Shown: positions 1 through 10,589, counted from the stretch's first letter. The stretch is DNA of 64,000 bases from Nodosilinea sp. FACHB-131 (GCF_014695395.1 NZ_JACJOF010000004.1:124001-188000); one strand, 5' to 3'. The notes: a model not told the origin generated them from the letters alone. Program-made: numbers and translations.

Positions 1-548
<548 letters not shown>

Positions 549-653
549 TTAGCAAAACGTGCCCATTGTTTTTATCACGAAATGGGGCCAGGCGGGAGTA
601 GACAATTGGGCATCGGATAGCCTAGCTGCAGCTCTTAACCATGTGGTATTTGC

Positions 654-1232
654 TTAGTTGAGACCGACTCTGGGGTTATCACATTCAGTGTTGTTAGCAG
701 TTTTGAGACTACCCAACAAGTTAGCCACAATTACGCACTGCTGAATCGTGCCTGGTCCACCGCTAATATTAATGACAAAGGGTAGACTATTTCTATCAGT
801 AGGTAATCCCTGGTGGTTAAAGGCAATACTGTTGACCGTACTGTCTTTAGTGCCGTTTGGCAGCACCCTATATGCCGTCAGCGTAATTTGCCCTGTTTTG
901 TTGGCTTCTCCCCCAAGTACCTGTTCCCTGCCGTTAAATACTGCGGTACCGGTACTGAAGTCTAACGAGCCAATTCTAAGGGTGGGATTAGGCGCAGTAG
1001 TCACAACCTGTATCTGTCTGGCTTGCCGCAACTGTATAGCGTCTTGCTGAGCAGTTTTAACCGCCTGAATAACATCGCTGCGTACAGCGATCGCCCTTTG
1101 GCGGTTTGAAAAGGCAAACCAGCTCGGTGCCGCGATACCAGCTAGCACCCCAGCAATAACAATAACCACCAGCAACTCAATCAGGGTAAACCCCACTTCA
1201 GACTGTTTGGCTAGTGTGCGCAGGCGTTTCAT
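654..1232 (-). CDS. GspH/FimT-type pseudopilin, third pseudopilin of the hps cluster
   Basis: Minor pseudopilin-like membrane-anchored protein. After a short basic leader it shows the class III prepilin signature SEVG|FTLIELLVV followed by one hydrophobic helix. A GspH/FimT-like region rich in small polar residues follows. I chose the ATG at 1232; the longer frame begins with TTG at 1259 and has no better ribosome site. It is last in a same-strand run hpsA-hpsB-hpsC-this gene (gap 58 bp), the position of hpsD in Nostoc punctiforme, whose hpsBCD are reported to encode pseudopilins for hormogonium polysaccharide. Equating it with hpsD rests on position only. It is presumably processed by PilD and assembled by type IV pilus machinery elsewhere in the genome. 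Confidence 0.8.
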   Translation of the reverse strand: MKRLRTLAKQSEVGFTLIELLVVIVIAGVLAGIAAPSWFAFSNRQRAIAVRSDVIQAVKTAQQDAIQLRQARQIQVVTTAPNPTLRIGSLDFSTGTAVFNGREQVLGGEANKTGQITLTAYRVLPNGTKDSTVNSIAFNHQGLPTDRNSLPFVINISGGPGTIQQCVIVANLLGSLKTANNTECDNPRVGLN

Positions 1233-1290
1233 AGCAGCTACCAAAGTACAACAACTCAACTCAAACTAACCTTGAACTGCACCTTACCAA

Positions 1291-2265
1291 CTACAACCCA
1301 GGTTGCTTATCGATAACACCCCGAATTAGCACTTCAGACTTTAATGTGGGCAAGCGCCCGGCCTGCGAAAATGACCCAAGAGCCGAACTTTCGGTGGCGG
1401 TATTGCCTCGCAAAAATACAATCAGTGTTTGGTTACTGCCAACAGTTAGGCTACTGTCGTTATTGTCAACCCGTGTAGTACCTTCCAGTACACAAGCATA
1501 GAAATTATTGGCATTGGCCGGAGTCTGTAAATAGCCTGTTGGGCAAAGGCCAGTGGTCGCTTCGTTTGGATTAGTATTATCTACAAAGTCGGTCAGCACT
1601 GACAGGTTACGAGGGGTAGCTCCTGTTCCTTTGGTCCAATTTGCAAAGGTATTGGTGCTACCTGTCGGTTCTGCATAGCCCGGCGTGATAGTTAGGTTGG
1701 CCAACCCAGTTGCCGTGTATTTGGGCAGCTCGTAGCGCACAATTCTAGACTTGCCACCCCAAATGTCGTTGCCAGTATTTTGCTGTTGGGCATAGATCAC
1801 AAGGGTATAGTAGCCCTGACGAAGTCGCAGAGTATTGCACTCGTTAAGTTTGGTTCCTGAAAAAGCTGAGGAACATGTGCTGTTAAAAAAGGTTCGAACG
1901 CCAGCATTAGTTGGATCTAGCGGGTCTAACCGCCAAAAGGCCAGCACTGGCACTTCGCCAGTGCGTGGAAAGTCATTAAGCTGGCCAAGTACCGCAGCAG
2001 GGCTTGAGTAAATGAAGACTGCCTCACCAGCATCGCGAGTGATGTAATCGATCGCGCGGCGCATGTCCTGCTGCGTTTGGGTCAGTATCTCTTCGCGGCG
2101 GTTGATTCTCAGCATCTCAACCACCAAATACAGCATGGTGCCAACGATGAGCGACCCAACCACGATCGCAACCAGCAGCTCAATTAGGGTAAAGCCCCGC
2201 CGACTAGTTTGTTTCGCTCGCAGCAGCCAAGCCAGCATTAAATTCATATCGGCTTTATTAGCCAT
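1291..2265 (-). CDS. hpsC: Pseudopilin HpsC (PilW-like)
   Basis: Predicted minor pseudopilin of the hormogonium polysaccharide secretion system, 324 residues. The leader is basic and ends SRRG|FTLIELLVA at about residue 24, followed by a hydrophobic helix with Val/Leu/Met and then LRINRREE, as in PilW/GspJ-type prepilins. The rest is a polar, Asn/Thr-rich beta-type domain with several Cys that could form extracytoplasmic disulfides. The frame starts with ATG, lies 38 bp after hpsB and 31 bp before the next pseudopilin, so one transcript is likely. The hpsC name follows the family and gene order next to the recognisable hpsA; function in slime export or gliding is inferred from Nostoc. Confidence 0.8.
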   Translation of the reverse strand: MANKADMNLMLAWLLRAKQTSRRGFTLIELLVAIVVGSLIVGTMLYLVVEMLRINRREEILTQTQQDMRRAIDYITRDAGEAVFIYSSPAAVLGQLNDFPRTGEVPVLAFWRLDPLDPTNAGVRTFFNSTCSSAFSGTKLNECNTLRLRQGYYTLVIYAQQQNTGNDIWGGKSRIVRYELPKYTATGLANLTITPGYAEPTGSTNTFANWTKGTGATPRNLSVLTDFVDNTNPNEATTGLCPTGYLQTPANANNFYACVLEGTTRVDNNDSSLTVGSNQTLIVFLRGNTATESSALGSFSQAGRLPTLKSEVLIRGVIDKQPGL

Positions 2266-2303
2266 AGGGTGTCACCCTCAAGAGATGATTGTAGATCGCA
2301 CAG

Positions 2304-2990
2304 TTAGTTGCAGCCGGTAGGTACCGAAGCCGCAGTATCGAGATGCTGAATGTATTGACATAGGGAAGTACGGCCATCCCCTACTGTGACATTGGTATAA
2401 AGAGCAACCAGAGGGCGTCGTCCCCGCTGCCCTGCACCATCAACCATGCGTAGAGCAGCGGGGTCTTTAGATAAGTTGCCGCTGCCTGACAGCACAGCTT
2501 CGTAGTCGTACACGCGCACGCCCATGCCAAAGGTAACGGGCACACTGCCGACAAATCGGCCTGGGGTACGGTAGGTCTGCACTGCAAACTGGTTGCCATT
2601 GAGGCTAGCTGCACGGGTCTGAAAAGCCGTAGTGGGGGCGGCCACAGGGGCACCGTATGTTGGCCCTGGCACCTCGGCAACTCTGCTATCTGGGTTAGTG
2701 CCAGTGATGGTAGTAGAGGGCGGCAGGTTGCCGGTATTGGCCTCAGCGCGCTCGACGAGTAGTCGCACCCGATCGATTTCAGACTGGGCTAGCTCTAGGG
2801 CCTGCTCTGCCTTTTGGCTCTGTACCCGAGTGGCTACCGAAATAACCAGGGCAGGAGCAATGGCGCTGCTAACGAGACCCACAACAATAATGGCGACTAG
2901 ACATTCAATCAGGGTGAGGCCCTGTTGCCCTTGGGCTGGGGAGCGCCCCCCAGCCCAGTGAAGATGGCGTTTGAGTCGATTGGTAATCAC
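2304..2990 (-). CDS. hpsB: Pseudopilin HpsB
   Basis: Predicted pseudopilin, 228 residues, first small gene after hpsA (42 bp gap). The start is GTG at 2990. The leader ends GQQG|LTLIECLVAIIVVG at about residue 24, a prepilin cleavage site with Leu instead of Phe at +1 and the needed Glu at +5. One transmembrane helix follows, then an alpha-helical stretch (QKAEQALELAQSEIDRVR) typical of the pilin spine, and a soluble domain with two C-terminal Cys. Together with hpsA and hpsC it matches the hormogonium polysaccharide locus of filamentous cyanobacteria. A generic type II secretion pseudopilin is the alternative. Confidence 0.82.
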   Translation of the reverse strand: MITNRLKRHLHWAGGRSPAQGQQGLTLIECLVAIIVVGLVSSAIAPALVISVATRVQSQKAEQALELAQSEIDRVRLLVERAEANTGNLPPSTTITGTNPDSRVAEVPGPTYGAPVAAPTTAFQTRAASLNGNQFAVQTYRTPGRFVGSVPVTFGMGVRVYDYEAVLSGSGNLSKDPAALRMVDGAGQRGRRPLVALYTNVTVGDGRTSLCQYIQHLDTAASVPTGCN

Positions 2991-3032
2991 GATGTGCGGC
3001 TCCTGGTGTCACAGTGCGGATGCAGTTGTTAG

Positions 3033-6000
3033 TTAGGCTTTTGTACAGAAATTAGGCATCAGCCTTGTACCAGCAGCATTTTCTGCACAGCGCAGGTTAA
3101 CGATGTATGGGTCATCGGATGGCAGCTCGCGGTAGTACTCGCTGCGGGGGGTGCCAATGCTCACAAAGCGTCGGGCTGCAGGGGCCGGAGGCACATAGAG
3201 CAGAGCCACATCGTAGCCCCAACGACGACTGGGCGGCTTGTAATAACCCAGCCTTTCAGCGGCTTCGGGGTCTTGGGTTGGATGCCAAGCATCATGCTCA
3301 AAGGGACCCGTGGCATTGGTCGAGAAGTTGAGCTGAATCAGCGAGCCAGCAATGTGTAGATCCACATCGTTGTTCCAGTCTTCTAGAAAGCGGACAAAGT
3401 TATGAAGACCGCCGTAACCCTGCTGGTACCGCTGGGGCACCAGCCCGCTGACAAAGGTGCCATTGACGAACGTCGTGGTAGCCCTTTGGAGGTTGCGATG
3501 TCTGTCATCATCGGTACGGCTGAAATCCGTCCATGTGCTGTCGCTGTTGTAGACGCTATAGTACGGCTGAATCGCAGGGGTGCCAGCGTTATTTCGATAG
3601 TAGGTGCCATTGCGGTCAACCCACACTGGCGCGCCTGTAGCCGTACTCTCACGCACCCAGTTGGTCTCAGCAGCAGACAGCGTAGGACGGTTTTGATTCA
3701 TGTATGACGAGTCAGCGCCGCCAGTGCTTGCCGGTCTAACCTTCACAAAGCCATCTTCCACAGCACCGTCCCTAAAAGTGCCAGAGAGAATGGTAATGGC
3801 ATCGGCCAAAATTTCTACTGGTCGCCAGTGGTCTGCTGAGAGCGTAGCAAAGGTATTGGTGTTGAGACCTGTGCGGGCGTTGTAAAAGGGAAGACCGAAG
3901 GCTGCAGCAGGGGTTTGATTATAGAGAGTCTGCGTAAACTCTTCGATGATGTTGGCAATTGCACCAGTGGTGCTGTGGGGGTTGAAGTCTCCCTGAATGT
4001 AGACGCTGTTGTCGGTAACAAGGGTCATGCCTACCTGGCGGGAAAAGCCAGTGCCGCTAAAGTCGGCTGGGTTGCCGCTAAAGGTTCGCAGTCTAAAGCC
4101 ATGGGCTCTGCGCTGTGGGTCGGCGAAAAAGTCTACAGGTTTGAGACTAATCAACTCAGCCGTTAGAGGAGGGTCTTGGAAGACAGGGGTACTGGGCTCA
4201 ACCCGCATGCGGCAACTTTCCTCTGTTTCGATGTTGAATCGCTTGGGGGCAGAGCCATTGAGGGTTTCGCAGTAGGCCGCAGTGACGGTTGCCGACGTGT
4301 TTTTAGGTCGAGTAATTTCGTCTTCCCGCACGGCATCTTCTCTGAAGGCAAAGACGACACCCTCGCCTCGGTTGTCGGGGTTGGACGATAGCCAGAAGTC
4401 GCCTCCGGCAATGGCCCTACGAGTGGTTAGCGCCTCAATATCCATATCTAGCACTCGAGTATTGAGCTGCTCGCGGCCGTTGTAGACGCCTTTGTCTAAG
4501 AAGGGAACTCGAATGATGGCACCGCCAGGGCCAAGGATTTTGAAGGCCTGAGCCTGATCGCTGATGTTGGCGACTGTGGGTGCCCCAGTAGCTGTAGTCG
4601 CAGGCACAGTCCAGCTTGTGAGTGTTGTTGGTGTTGGCCTGGGTATAGCTGCAAGGTTGTCGGTATCAAGCACAGGGTCTGTACCGTTGCCTACCCGGCG
4701 GAAGAGAATCGTGGCAGAGCCAGGGGGGTTGACTGCACGAACGTAGGGGTTAGTAATGTACTCTTCAGCGGGCTGAGGGTTAGTGGTGAAAACGGTGCCA
4801 TCGGGCTGCTGGGTGCGGCCATCGCCATCGAGATCGTGGTCGGCTAGTGGAAACAGGTAGTACAGCGACGGGTGGCGGACGCCCATAACTGTCGACTTGC
4901 TACAAGCAATGTAGCCAAGAATGCCAAGATCATCTTTACCACCAGTACCGGAAGCAACGGTACCTTTAAAGAAGTTAGGGTTGCACTGCAGCTTGAAGTT
5001 GGCACTCATAGAGGTCAGAGACAGTGGCTCTGTATATCCGGTTGCTGGATCCCAAGTCACGGTATCAGTCCCACCAGAACCTAGGCTAGTGATAGGTAGC
5101 CCCTGCCTGAAGCCCAGTTCACGATCGCGAATGGTGCTAGTCAGATAATCAATTTGTTGAGTGAAGTTGAGAATGGCATCTACCTCGGCTGCTGTCGCGT
5201 TAGTGGCTTGGCTCCCAAGGATTGTGATCCAGTCTTGACGGGTGTACTCGGCAAAATACTCGCCAAAGTCGCACGCTTTTTGATAACCGGGAGAATCTGT
5301 GAAGCCAGGTTCGCAGGTAGCGTTATTGACGTTGGTGTCTGTCCAATCTCTGCTTTTGCCCATTAGAGCAAACAGTGCCGACGAACTGATGCCTCTAATC
5401 GTCGGGTCATCAGCACCGGTGCGGCCCACATAGTTGTTAATCCGAAACAGCGCGTTTCGCATTTGAGTAGCAATGTTCTGAAAGTTGACATTGCCAATGG
5501 GGTTGCTGACTAAAGCACGGGCCTCTAAATAATCGCTTTGGATGTTGTAGGCCAGCAGGCTAATGGTGCAGGCGGCACTGTGCAGAGTGGCTTTGTCAGC
5601 AGGGCTGAGGTTGGCGTAGGTTGTACCTGCATCAAGATATTCGACAAAGACTCGCCGCAGGGGGGAAAAGTCGCCCCACATGTTGAAGTAAGGGGCTGGA
5701 TGCACATCGGCATCTTGCACGGGCTTAAACGAAGGAGCACCACCTTTGGGGTCGCCCGCAAAGTAGGCCAAGTTTCTGAGGGCGTTGCCCAAGGGCTGAC
5801 CGGAGGCGATCTGCGTGGCAAATTCACTCTCTGTATCAAAGGCCGGGTTGAGCGCAAACTCCCAGCCGTTGGTGCCGGTGCCGTTTAAGAAGTCGGCCCG
5901 CAGCCGGGTAGTGGAAACTGGGTAGTTATTGAAGGTGCGGCTGTTGAGAATAGTTTGAGCCGTACCAGGGTGGGCCGTCGTAGCCATGCAGGCGGCGGGG

Positions 6001-7874
6001 AAGGTGCCGCTGTTAATTTGGTAGTGGTACACGGTCATACCCTGCACGGCTGTCAGGTTATCGCGCAGGGCTTTGCGCTGTAACTGCTCGTGGCTGCGAC
6101 CGTATCGAGTAGCGGTAGTGGGTGTCACCTTGGCGGGGTAGAGAGGGTCGGCCCCGTTGTTAGCGTTTAGGGCTGCACTAACGGGGCTAGAGTTCCACCC
6201 GTTGGCATTGCCTAGCTCCAGGCGCTGGCCCACAATTAGGCGCATACCGGTTTTAATGGCCTGGCGCTCCCAATACCCGTCTAAACCATTATCTGCGTCG
6301 GTGAGCCGACCTAGGCCATTAATGCGATCGCCAATGGTAGCTGCGTTATTAGTGACATCTAGGGTGGTGTCACGGCTGTCGTAGCGAGGTTTTGGCCCCC
6401 AGCGGTTGTCAGCTCGGTAGAAATCGTCTACAAAGGGGCGAACTACCTTGTCGTTGATGATGCGTTCACGAGTTTTAAAGCCATCCGCATTATTGCCGTC
6501 CCAGTTAGGATCGCGCTGCCAAACTCCGGGATTAATGTGCTCAGTAACATCACGGGTAAACAGTGCTAGGGGGTTCATTGCAACATCCGAAGGACGCACG
6601 TTGTTGTCTGAACCGCTAGTTCTTACGGAGTCGTTGGTGTTATTGAGGGTAAGGTTGATTTTAGCTGGCACACCAGCGCCATTCCAAACGTGAATAATGG
6701 AAGGGCTGCCACTGGTAGTGTTGTCAAACCGCATGGTGCCCCTAACGGCCTGCCCCTGGAACTCCTGTTGACCATTGACTACTGTGCCTGGAACGGCTCT
6801 ATCGTCGCCGTTGAGGTCGACTTCGGAGAGCGAAATTTCAGAGGCTTCCTTGCTGTAGAGGCAGGAGTTGTGGGAGCTGACCATGTGCGATCTATAGCCT
6901 TCCCCCGCGCCAGTGCCGCTGCCGGCAAAGGTAAAGAAGTTGCCATCGGTGTGCATGGCCCCGTTCCAGTTAAATTCTGGACCAGGAGAGACATCTAGGT
7001 CGTAGCGGAACCAGGCACCCCACTTATTGGCCCGAGCGGCAGTACGCGACTGCTGAAACTCTAGGGTTTCAAATGTGCGGTTAGCATCGTTGAGGTTGGC
7101 GACAAAAGCATTGACCTGGAAGTTCTTTTGAAGGGTTGAGTTGTTGCCCTGCTGTACCACCTGCCAACCGCCTTCTGCTAGCGCACCGGCACAGGCCGCG
7201 CTAGCTTCGGTAGTGGCTAGAGGTCCAGTGCGGGTTACTAGGGCATTGGCTTTGGCCTGGTTTACGGGGCCATCAATGCGAGTAGTGGTAGCGGCTTTTG
7301 GTCCTTGGTCGTCGACCAGAATTGAGTAGACAACTAGTTCGTTGGCGGCAACCGTGCCATCGCCATTGAGATCGATATTGAATGACCAGGCGTTGTCTAG
7401 CTCACCATCGTCATTGATGTCAACCCGGGTTTCGTCAGGAAGAGTATAGGGGTCGTTGGCACCCGGCAGGCGGGTAACGCGGCCTGTATAGCCCGCATAG
7501 GTGTTGGTGATCAGCATGAGGTCGGCCAGAATGTCGCTGGCAGGCACCCCGCTGGGAAACCGGTTATCGGTCTGAAACAAAAACTCAATTTTGGCCTTGG
7601 CCCGGTCGACCGCCGGCGTCGCGGCGTTGGAAATGACCTGCTGCTCGCGCTGGGAGATGGCCATATCGCTGCGGGTAAAGGAGCGATAGGTAAGAGCGGT
7701 GGCAGTGAGCACCACCATAAGCACTAACAACACCGTGGTAGGCAGCACAAAACCTGACCGGGCCAAACGGGCCGGTCGGTTAGCCAAAAGCACAAGTTGT
7801 AGCAGCCCAGTAACTAATCGCTTAATTGCTGCCTGAGGAAGCCGCAAAGCCTTTCGCAGTAGATGACGACTCAT
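3033..7874 (-). CDS. hpsA: Hormogonium polysaccharide biosynthesis protein HpsA
   Basis: Very large (1613 residues) membrane-anchored, extracytoplasmic protein, matching the size and gene context of HpsA, which is needed in Nostoc for hormogonium polysaccharide and gliding. The N-terminus is basic, then residues about 41-62 form one hydrophobic segment (GFVLPTTVLLVLMVVL) resembling a PilX-type prepilin start. The remainder is rich in Asn, Asp, Thr and Gly. It holds EF-hand-like acidic loops, for example DINDDGELD and DLNGDGTVAANEL before about residue 190, a later DLNGDDR, and DLDGDGRTQQPDG further on. The ATG start at 7874 has no competing upstream start. First gene of an apparent hpsABC-pseudopilin operon. 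Biochemical role is unknown; surface scaffold or secretion cofactor are guesses. Confidence 0.85.
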   Translation of the reverse strand: MSRHLLRKALRLPQAAIKRLVTGLLQLVLLANRPARLARSGFVLPTTVLLVLMVVLTATALTYRSFTRSDMAISQREQQVISNAATPAVDRAKAKIEFLFQTDNRFPSGVPASDILADLMLITNTYAGYTGRVTRLPGANDPYTLPDETRVDINDDGELDNAWSFNIDLNGDGTVAANELVVYSILVDDQGPKAATTTRIDGPVNQAKANALVTRTGPLATTEASAACAGALAEGGWQVVQQGNNSTLQKNFQVNAFVANLNDANRTFETLEFQQSRTAARANKWGAWFRYDLDVSPGPEFNWNGAMHTDGNFFTFAGSGTGAGEGYRSHMVSSHNSCLYSKEASEISLSEVDLNGDDRAVPGTVVNGQQEFQGQAVRGTMRFDNTTSGSPSIIHVWNGAGVPAKINLTLNNTNDSVRTSGSDNNVRPSDVAMNPLALFTRDVTEHINPGVWQRDPNWDGNNADGFKTRERIINDKVVRPFVDDFYRADNRWGPKPRYDSRDTTLDVTNNAATIGDRINGLGRLTDADNGLDGYWERQAIKTGMRLIVGQRLELGNANGWNSSPVSAALNANNGADPLYPAKVTPTTATRYGRSHEQLQRKALRDNLTAVQGMTVYHYQINSGTFPAACMATTAHPGTAQTILNSRTFNNYPVSTTRLRADFLNGTGTNGWEFALNPAFDTESEFATQIASGQPLGNALRNLAYFAGDPKGGAPSFKPVQDADVHPAPYFNMWGDFSPLRRVFVEYLDAGTTYANLSPADKATLHSAACTISLLAYNIQSDYLEARALVSNPIGNVNFQNIATQMRNALFRINNYVGRTGADDPTIRGISSSALFALMGKSRDWTDTNVNNATCEPGFTDSPGYQKACDFGEYFAEYTRQDWITILGSQATNATAAEVDAILNFTQQIDYLTSTIRDRELGFRQGLPITSLGSGGTDTVTWDPATGYTEPLSLTSMSANFKLQCNPNFFKGTVASGTGGKDDLGILGYIACSKSTVMGVRHPSLYYLFPLADHDLDGDGRTQQPDGTVFTTNPQPAEEYITNPYVRAVNPPGSATILFRRVGNGTDPVLDTDNLAAIPRPTPTTLTSWTVPATTATGAPTVANISDQAQAFKILGPGGAIIRVPFLDKGVYNGREQLNTRVLDMDIEALTTRRAIAGGDFWLSSNPDNRGEGVVFAFREDAVREDEITRPKNTSATVTAAYCETLNGSAPKRFNIETEESCRMRVEPSTPVFQDPPLTAELISLKPVDFFADPQRRAHGFRLRTFSGNPADFSGTGFSRQVGMTLVTDNSVYIQGDFNPHSTTGAIANIIEEFTQTLYNQTPAAAFGLPFYNARTGLNTNTFATLSADHWRPVEILADAITILSGTFRDGAVEDGFVKVRPASTGGADSSYMNQNRPTLSAAETNWVRESTATGAPVWVDRNGTYYRNNAGTPAIQPYYSVYNSDSTWTDFSRTDDDRHRNLQRATTTFVNGTFVSGLVPQRYQQGYGGLHNFVRFLEDWNNDVDLHIAGSLIQLNFSTNATGPFEHDAWHPTQDPEAAERLGYYKPPSRRWGYDVALLYVPPAPAARRFVSIGTPRSEYYRELPSDDPYIVNLRCAENAAGTRLMPNFCTKA

Positions 7875-8323
7875 GTTTCTAAGACCGATATGCCGAACAA
7901 TAAAACCGATAACGTGCGTGGAGTAAGGCTTTGGTTGGAGGCCAAACCTTACAGCAGCAGCAAATATGATGAGCCTAAAGCGCGATCAAGTGCCTAGTTA
8001 GGGCCGCTACGCCTAGGATGAAAACGGGGGTGCTCCATTGGCCTTTGGTAATAGCCAGTTAACGTCGAGGGCACTTCTACGGAAGTGACCAACGTTTACC
8101 TACTAAAATACCCAGCTATTGTAGCCAAGCGATCACGGTTGTAAAGTCGCTAGGACGACTATGGCGATCGCCTGTTGTGTTTCTAACTGTTCTCCAAGTA
8201 TGCCGGGGGCCGACGGGTAAGCCTAGGGGTGTGCACCTCAGGCTTCTATCTTAGTGAGAACTTCATATTGTGTACTGAGTATTTTTTCGATACTTAATCG
8301 AATTTAGGTAACTTTTTTATGCC

Positions 8324-8357
8324 GAGCACTAGTCAAATACTTAGATGACTAGTGCTC
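8324..8357. repeat. Perfect 12-bp inverted repeat
   Basis: Arms GAGCACTAGTCA (8324-8335) and TGACTAGTGCTC (8346-8357) are exactly complementary around a 10-base loop. No T-run follows on either strand, so a simple intrinsic terminator is unlikely. It covers the end of the adjacent gene remnant; an operator, a mobile-element end or RNA hairpin are possible. Confidence 0.6.
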
Positions 8358-8535
8358 TATACCGACCTTGACCAAGGTGTGGGCATAGGCTTCGAGACCG
8401 GTATTGAGGTCGCTGAGTTCCTGGCGCGGGTGGGTGATAGCTCCGCCCTTTCCCGTAGGCCATAGAAACCTCTTCGAGCTGGCTCGCCTCAACTTTGACT
8501 AGGGAGGCTAGGGGAACGTTTGGCTCTATATATAC
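8343..8535 (-). pseudogene. Frameshifted remnant of an unidentified gene
   Basis: Reading the minus strand from about 8535 gives a protein-like stretch (VYIEPNVPLASLVKVEASQL, then EEVSMAYGKG). After a probable one-base shift near 8440 the next frame continues protein-like (THPRQELSDLNTGLEAYAHT, then LVKVGIEH) and stops. No intact reading frame or start spans it. The amphipathic, Leu/Val/Glu-rich composition looks like real protein rather than chance, but I do not recognise the family. It could equally be spurious; confidence is low. Confidence 0.3.
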
Positions 8536-8784
8536 GTGATACGTGGCACTGATTTTGGATTGAGAGTTGCACTGCCTGATTACGGGGAGTACGGCAATCC
8601 TCCAGGCCAGGTTGTAAGCACCGTATAACTGGCATTTGGCCCTTCGGTAACTACTGCTAGCTTGGGGCGTTTCCCCTATGGAAGGGCAAGGGCAGATACT
8701 GCAAGATCAAGAAAGTGAGCGGTTGGCGAGGATCTTCCCCAGCTCCTCGCACCTTTGTTGCCCCTCTCCTATAGGATTTGACCC

Positions 8785-10554
8785 ATGAAAACGGAAACCC
8801 CCTTGCAGTCGGTCTACAGCACCTTTGTGGAGCAGGTCAACAGTGCCCAGGTGCAGCGGGTGACGATCGGGCGCGATCGCATTGACTACACTCTCAAGCC
8901 TGAATTTGGCCGCCGCCGCTATACTACGCAACCGATTGGGCCGACGGATGAGGTGATCAGCAAGCTTAAAAGCCAGGGAGTGCAAATTACCATTGCCCCT
9001 GAACCTTTAACGCCAGCGAGCATCGCAGGATTGATTATTTCATCAGGCTTGCTGGTCGGAGCCCTGGCCCTAGCTGCAAAATTTAGTAGCGTGGGCGGCG
9101 GTGTTGGCACTGCTGTGGGCATGGGTAAAAGCAAGGCCCGCAGCTATGGTAAGAGCAAGACGGGCATCACCTTTGCCGATGTGGCTGGGGTAGACGAGGC
9201 CAAGCAGGAACTGCAAGAGGTGGTCGACTTTTTGGCTAATGGTGACAAGTACCGTAAGCTGGGAGCCAAAATTCCTAAAGGGGTATTACTGGTAGGGCCT
9301 CCTGGCACCGGCAAAACTCTGCTAGCCAAGGCTGTTGCTGGCGAGGCTGGGGTACCTTTCCTCAGCATGGCAGGCTCGGAGTTTGTGGAAATGTTTGTGG
9401 GGGTTGGTGCTTCACGAGTGCGCGATTTGTTTAATAAAGCCAAGCGCCAGGCTCCGTGCATTGTGTTTATTGACGAGCTAGATGCGGTCGGTAAAACCCG
9501 TGGCGGCAACCCTGTAGGCGGCAATGACGAGCGTGAGCAAACCCTAAATCAGCTGCTGACCGAGATGGATGGCTTTGACGGCAATGACGGTGTGATTGTA
9601 ATTGCTGCCACTAACCGTCCCGAAACCTTAGACCCGGCCCTACGCCGCCCAGGCCGTTTTGACCGTCAAGTGCTGGTCGATCGCCCCGATAAGAGCGGCA
9701 GACTAGAGATCTTACAGGTTCACGGTCAAGGCGTAGCCCTTGGTGAGGATGTGAACCTGGCAGAAATTGCTGGGCAAACCGCTGGTTTCGCTGGAGCCGA
9801 TCTGGCCAACCTGGTTAACGAAGCGGCGCTGATGGCCGCCCGCCACAATCGTCAAGCAGTGCTGATGACTGATTTTATGGAGGCGATCGAGCGGGTGGTC
9901 GCCGGGCTAGAGAAGCGGTCTAGAGTGCTCACGCCGATGGAGCGGCAGACGGTGGCTTACCACGAAGTGGGCCATGCCTTGGTAGGGGCACTGGTGCCGG
10001 GTGGCAACCGAGTAACCAAAATCTCTATTGTGCCGCGAGGGCTAGGAGCCTTGGGTTATACCCTACAAATGCCAGAGAACGACCGCTTCTTGATGCTTGA
10101 AGACGAACTGCGGGGACAACTCGCCACCCTGTTGGGGGGACGCGCCGCTGAGGAAATTGTTTTTGGCAAAGTCTCTACTGGCGCTAGCGACGACATCCAA
10201 AAAGCAACCGACCTGGCTGAGAAAGCAGTGACCCAATACGGCATGAGTGCCAGCCTTGGACCTGTAGCCTTTGCCAAAGCCTCGGCCCAGTTTCTAGATG
10301 GAGGGAGTGACAGGCGGGTAACTAGCCCCGAAGTGGCTACTGAAATCGATCGCCAGGTGAATCTGCTGCTCAACGGTGCTCGCACGGTGGCGGTGGCCAT
10401 CCTTCAGCTCAATCGGGGGTTGTTGGAGTCTGCCACTCAAACGCTGCTTGAGACAGAGGTGCTAGACGGTGAACAGCTCAGGGCAGTTTTGGCCCAGGCT
10501 CAGGCTCCTGCGGAACTAAAAACCTGGCTGGCTCAGGGCAATAGCGTGGTGTAG
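8785..10554 (+). CDS. ftsH: FtsH-family ATP-dependent zinc metalloprotease, short N-terminus
   Basis: Membrane-tethered AAA+ protease of the FtsH family, which extracts and degrades membrane proteins. Seen: FtsH periplasmic-type region ([19 protein letters not shown]) from about residue 10, a single hydrophobic helix at about 78-99, Walker A GPPGTGKT at about 171, the second region of homology ([10 protein letters not shown]), and the zinc site HEVGH at 393-397 with a normal C-terminal protease domain. Cyanobacterial FtsH proteins usually have 610-630 residues and two membrane helices. This one, 589 residues, lacks the first helix, and a TGA immediately upstream in frame excludes a longer start. 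It is monocistronic with a strong terminator after it. It should retain catalysis, but its topology must differ unless a partner or hexamer mixing compensates. Confidence 0.9.
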   Translation: MKTETPLQSVYSTFVEQVNSAQVQRVTIGRDRIDYTLKPEFGRRRYTTQPIGPTDEVISKLKSQGVQITIAPEPLTPASIAGLIISSGLLVGALALAAKFSSVGGGVGTAVGMGKSKARSYGKSKTGITFADVAGVDEAKQELQEVVDFLANGDKYRKLGAKIPKGVLLVGPPGTGKTLLAKAVAGEAGVPFLSMAGSEFVEMFVGVGASRVRDLFNKAKRQAPCIVFIDELDAVGKTRGGNPVGGNDEREQTLNQLLTEMDGFDGNDGVIVIAATNRPETLDPALRRPGRFDRQVLVDRPDKSGRLEILQVHGQGVALGEDVNLAEIAGQTAGFAGADLANLVNEAALMAARHNRQAVLMTDFMEAIERVVAGLEKRSRVLTPMERQTVAYHEVGHALVGALVPGGNRVTKISIVPRGLGALGYTLQMPENDRFLMLEDELRGQLATLLGGRAAEEIVFGKVSTGASDDIQKATDLAEKAVTQYGMSASLGPVAFAKASAQFLDGGSDRRVTSPEVATEIDRQVNLLLNGARTVAVAILQLNRGLLESATQTLLETEVLDGEQLRAVLAQAQAPAELKTWLAQGNSVV

Positions 10555-10589
10555 CAAGTCCCACAACCGCTAAGGTTTTTTCTATCGAT

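Larger units (their letters stand above)
7875..8784. other. Long gene-poor spacer between hpsA and ftsH
   Basis: No intact gene can be supported. The part next to hpsA (about 7875-8250) should hold the hps promoter but no clear promoter boxes are visible to me. The middle holds a perfect 12-bp inverted repeat (8324-8357) and next to it a decayed coding stretch on the minus strand (8343-8535). The ftsH start is preceded in frame by a TGA at 8779-8781. Confidence 0.6.

Noticed and set aside
8707-8985. Minus-strand frame overlapping the ftsH start
   Set aside because: Lies opposite the conserved FtsH periplasmic-region coding sequence and has no family.
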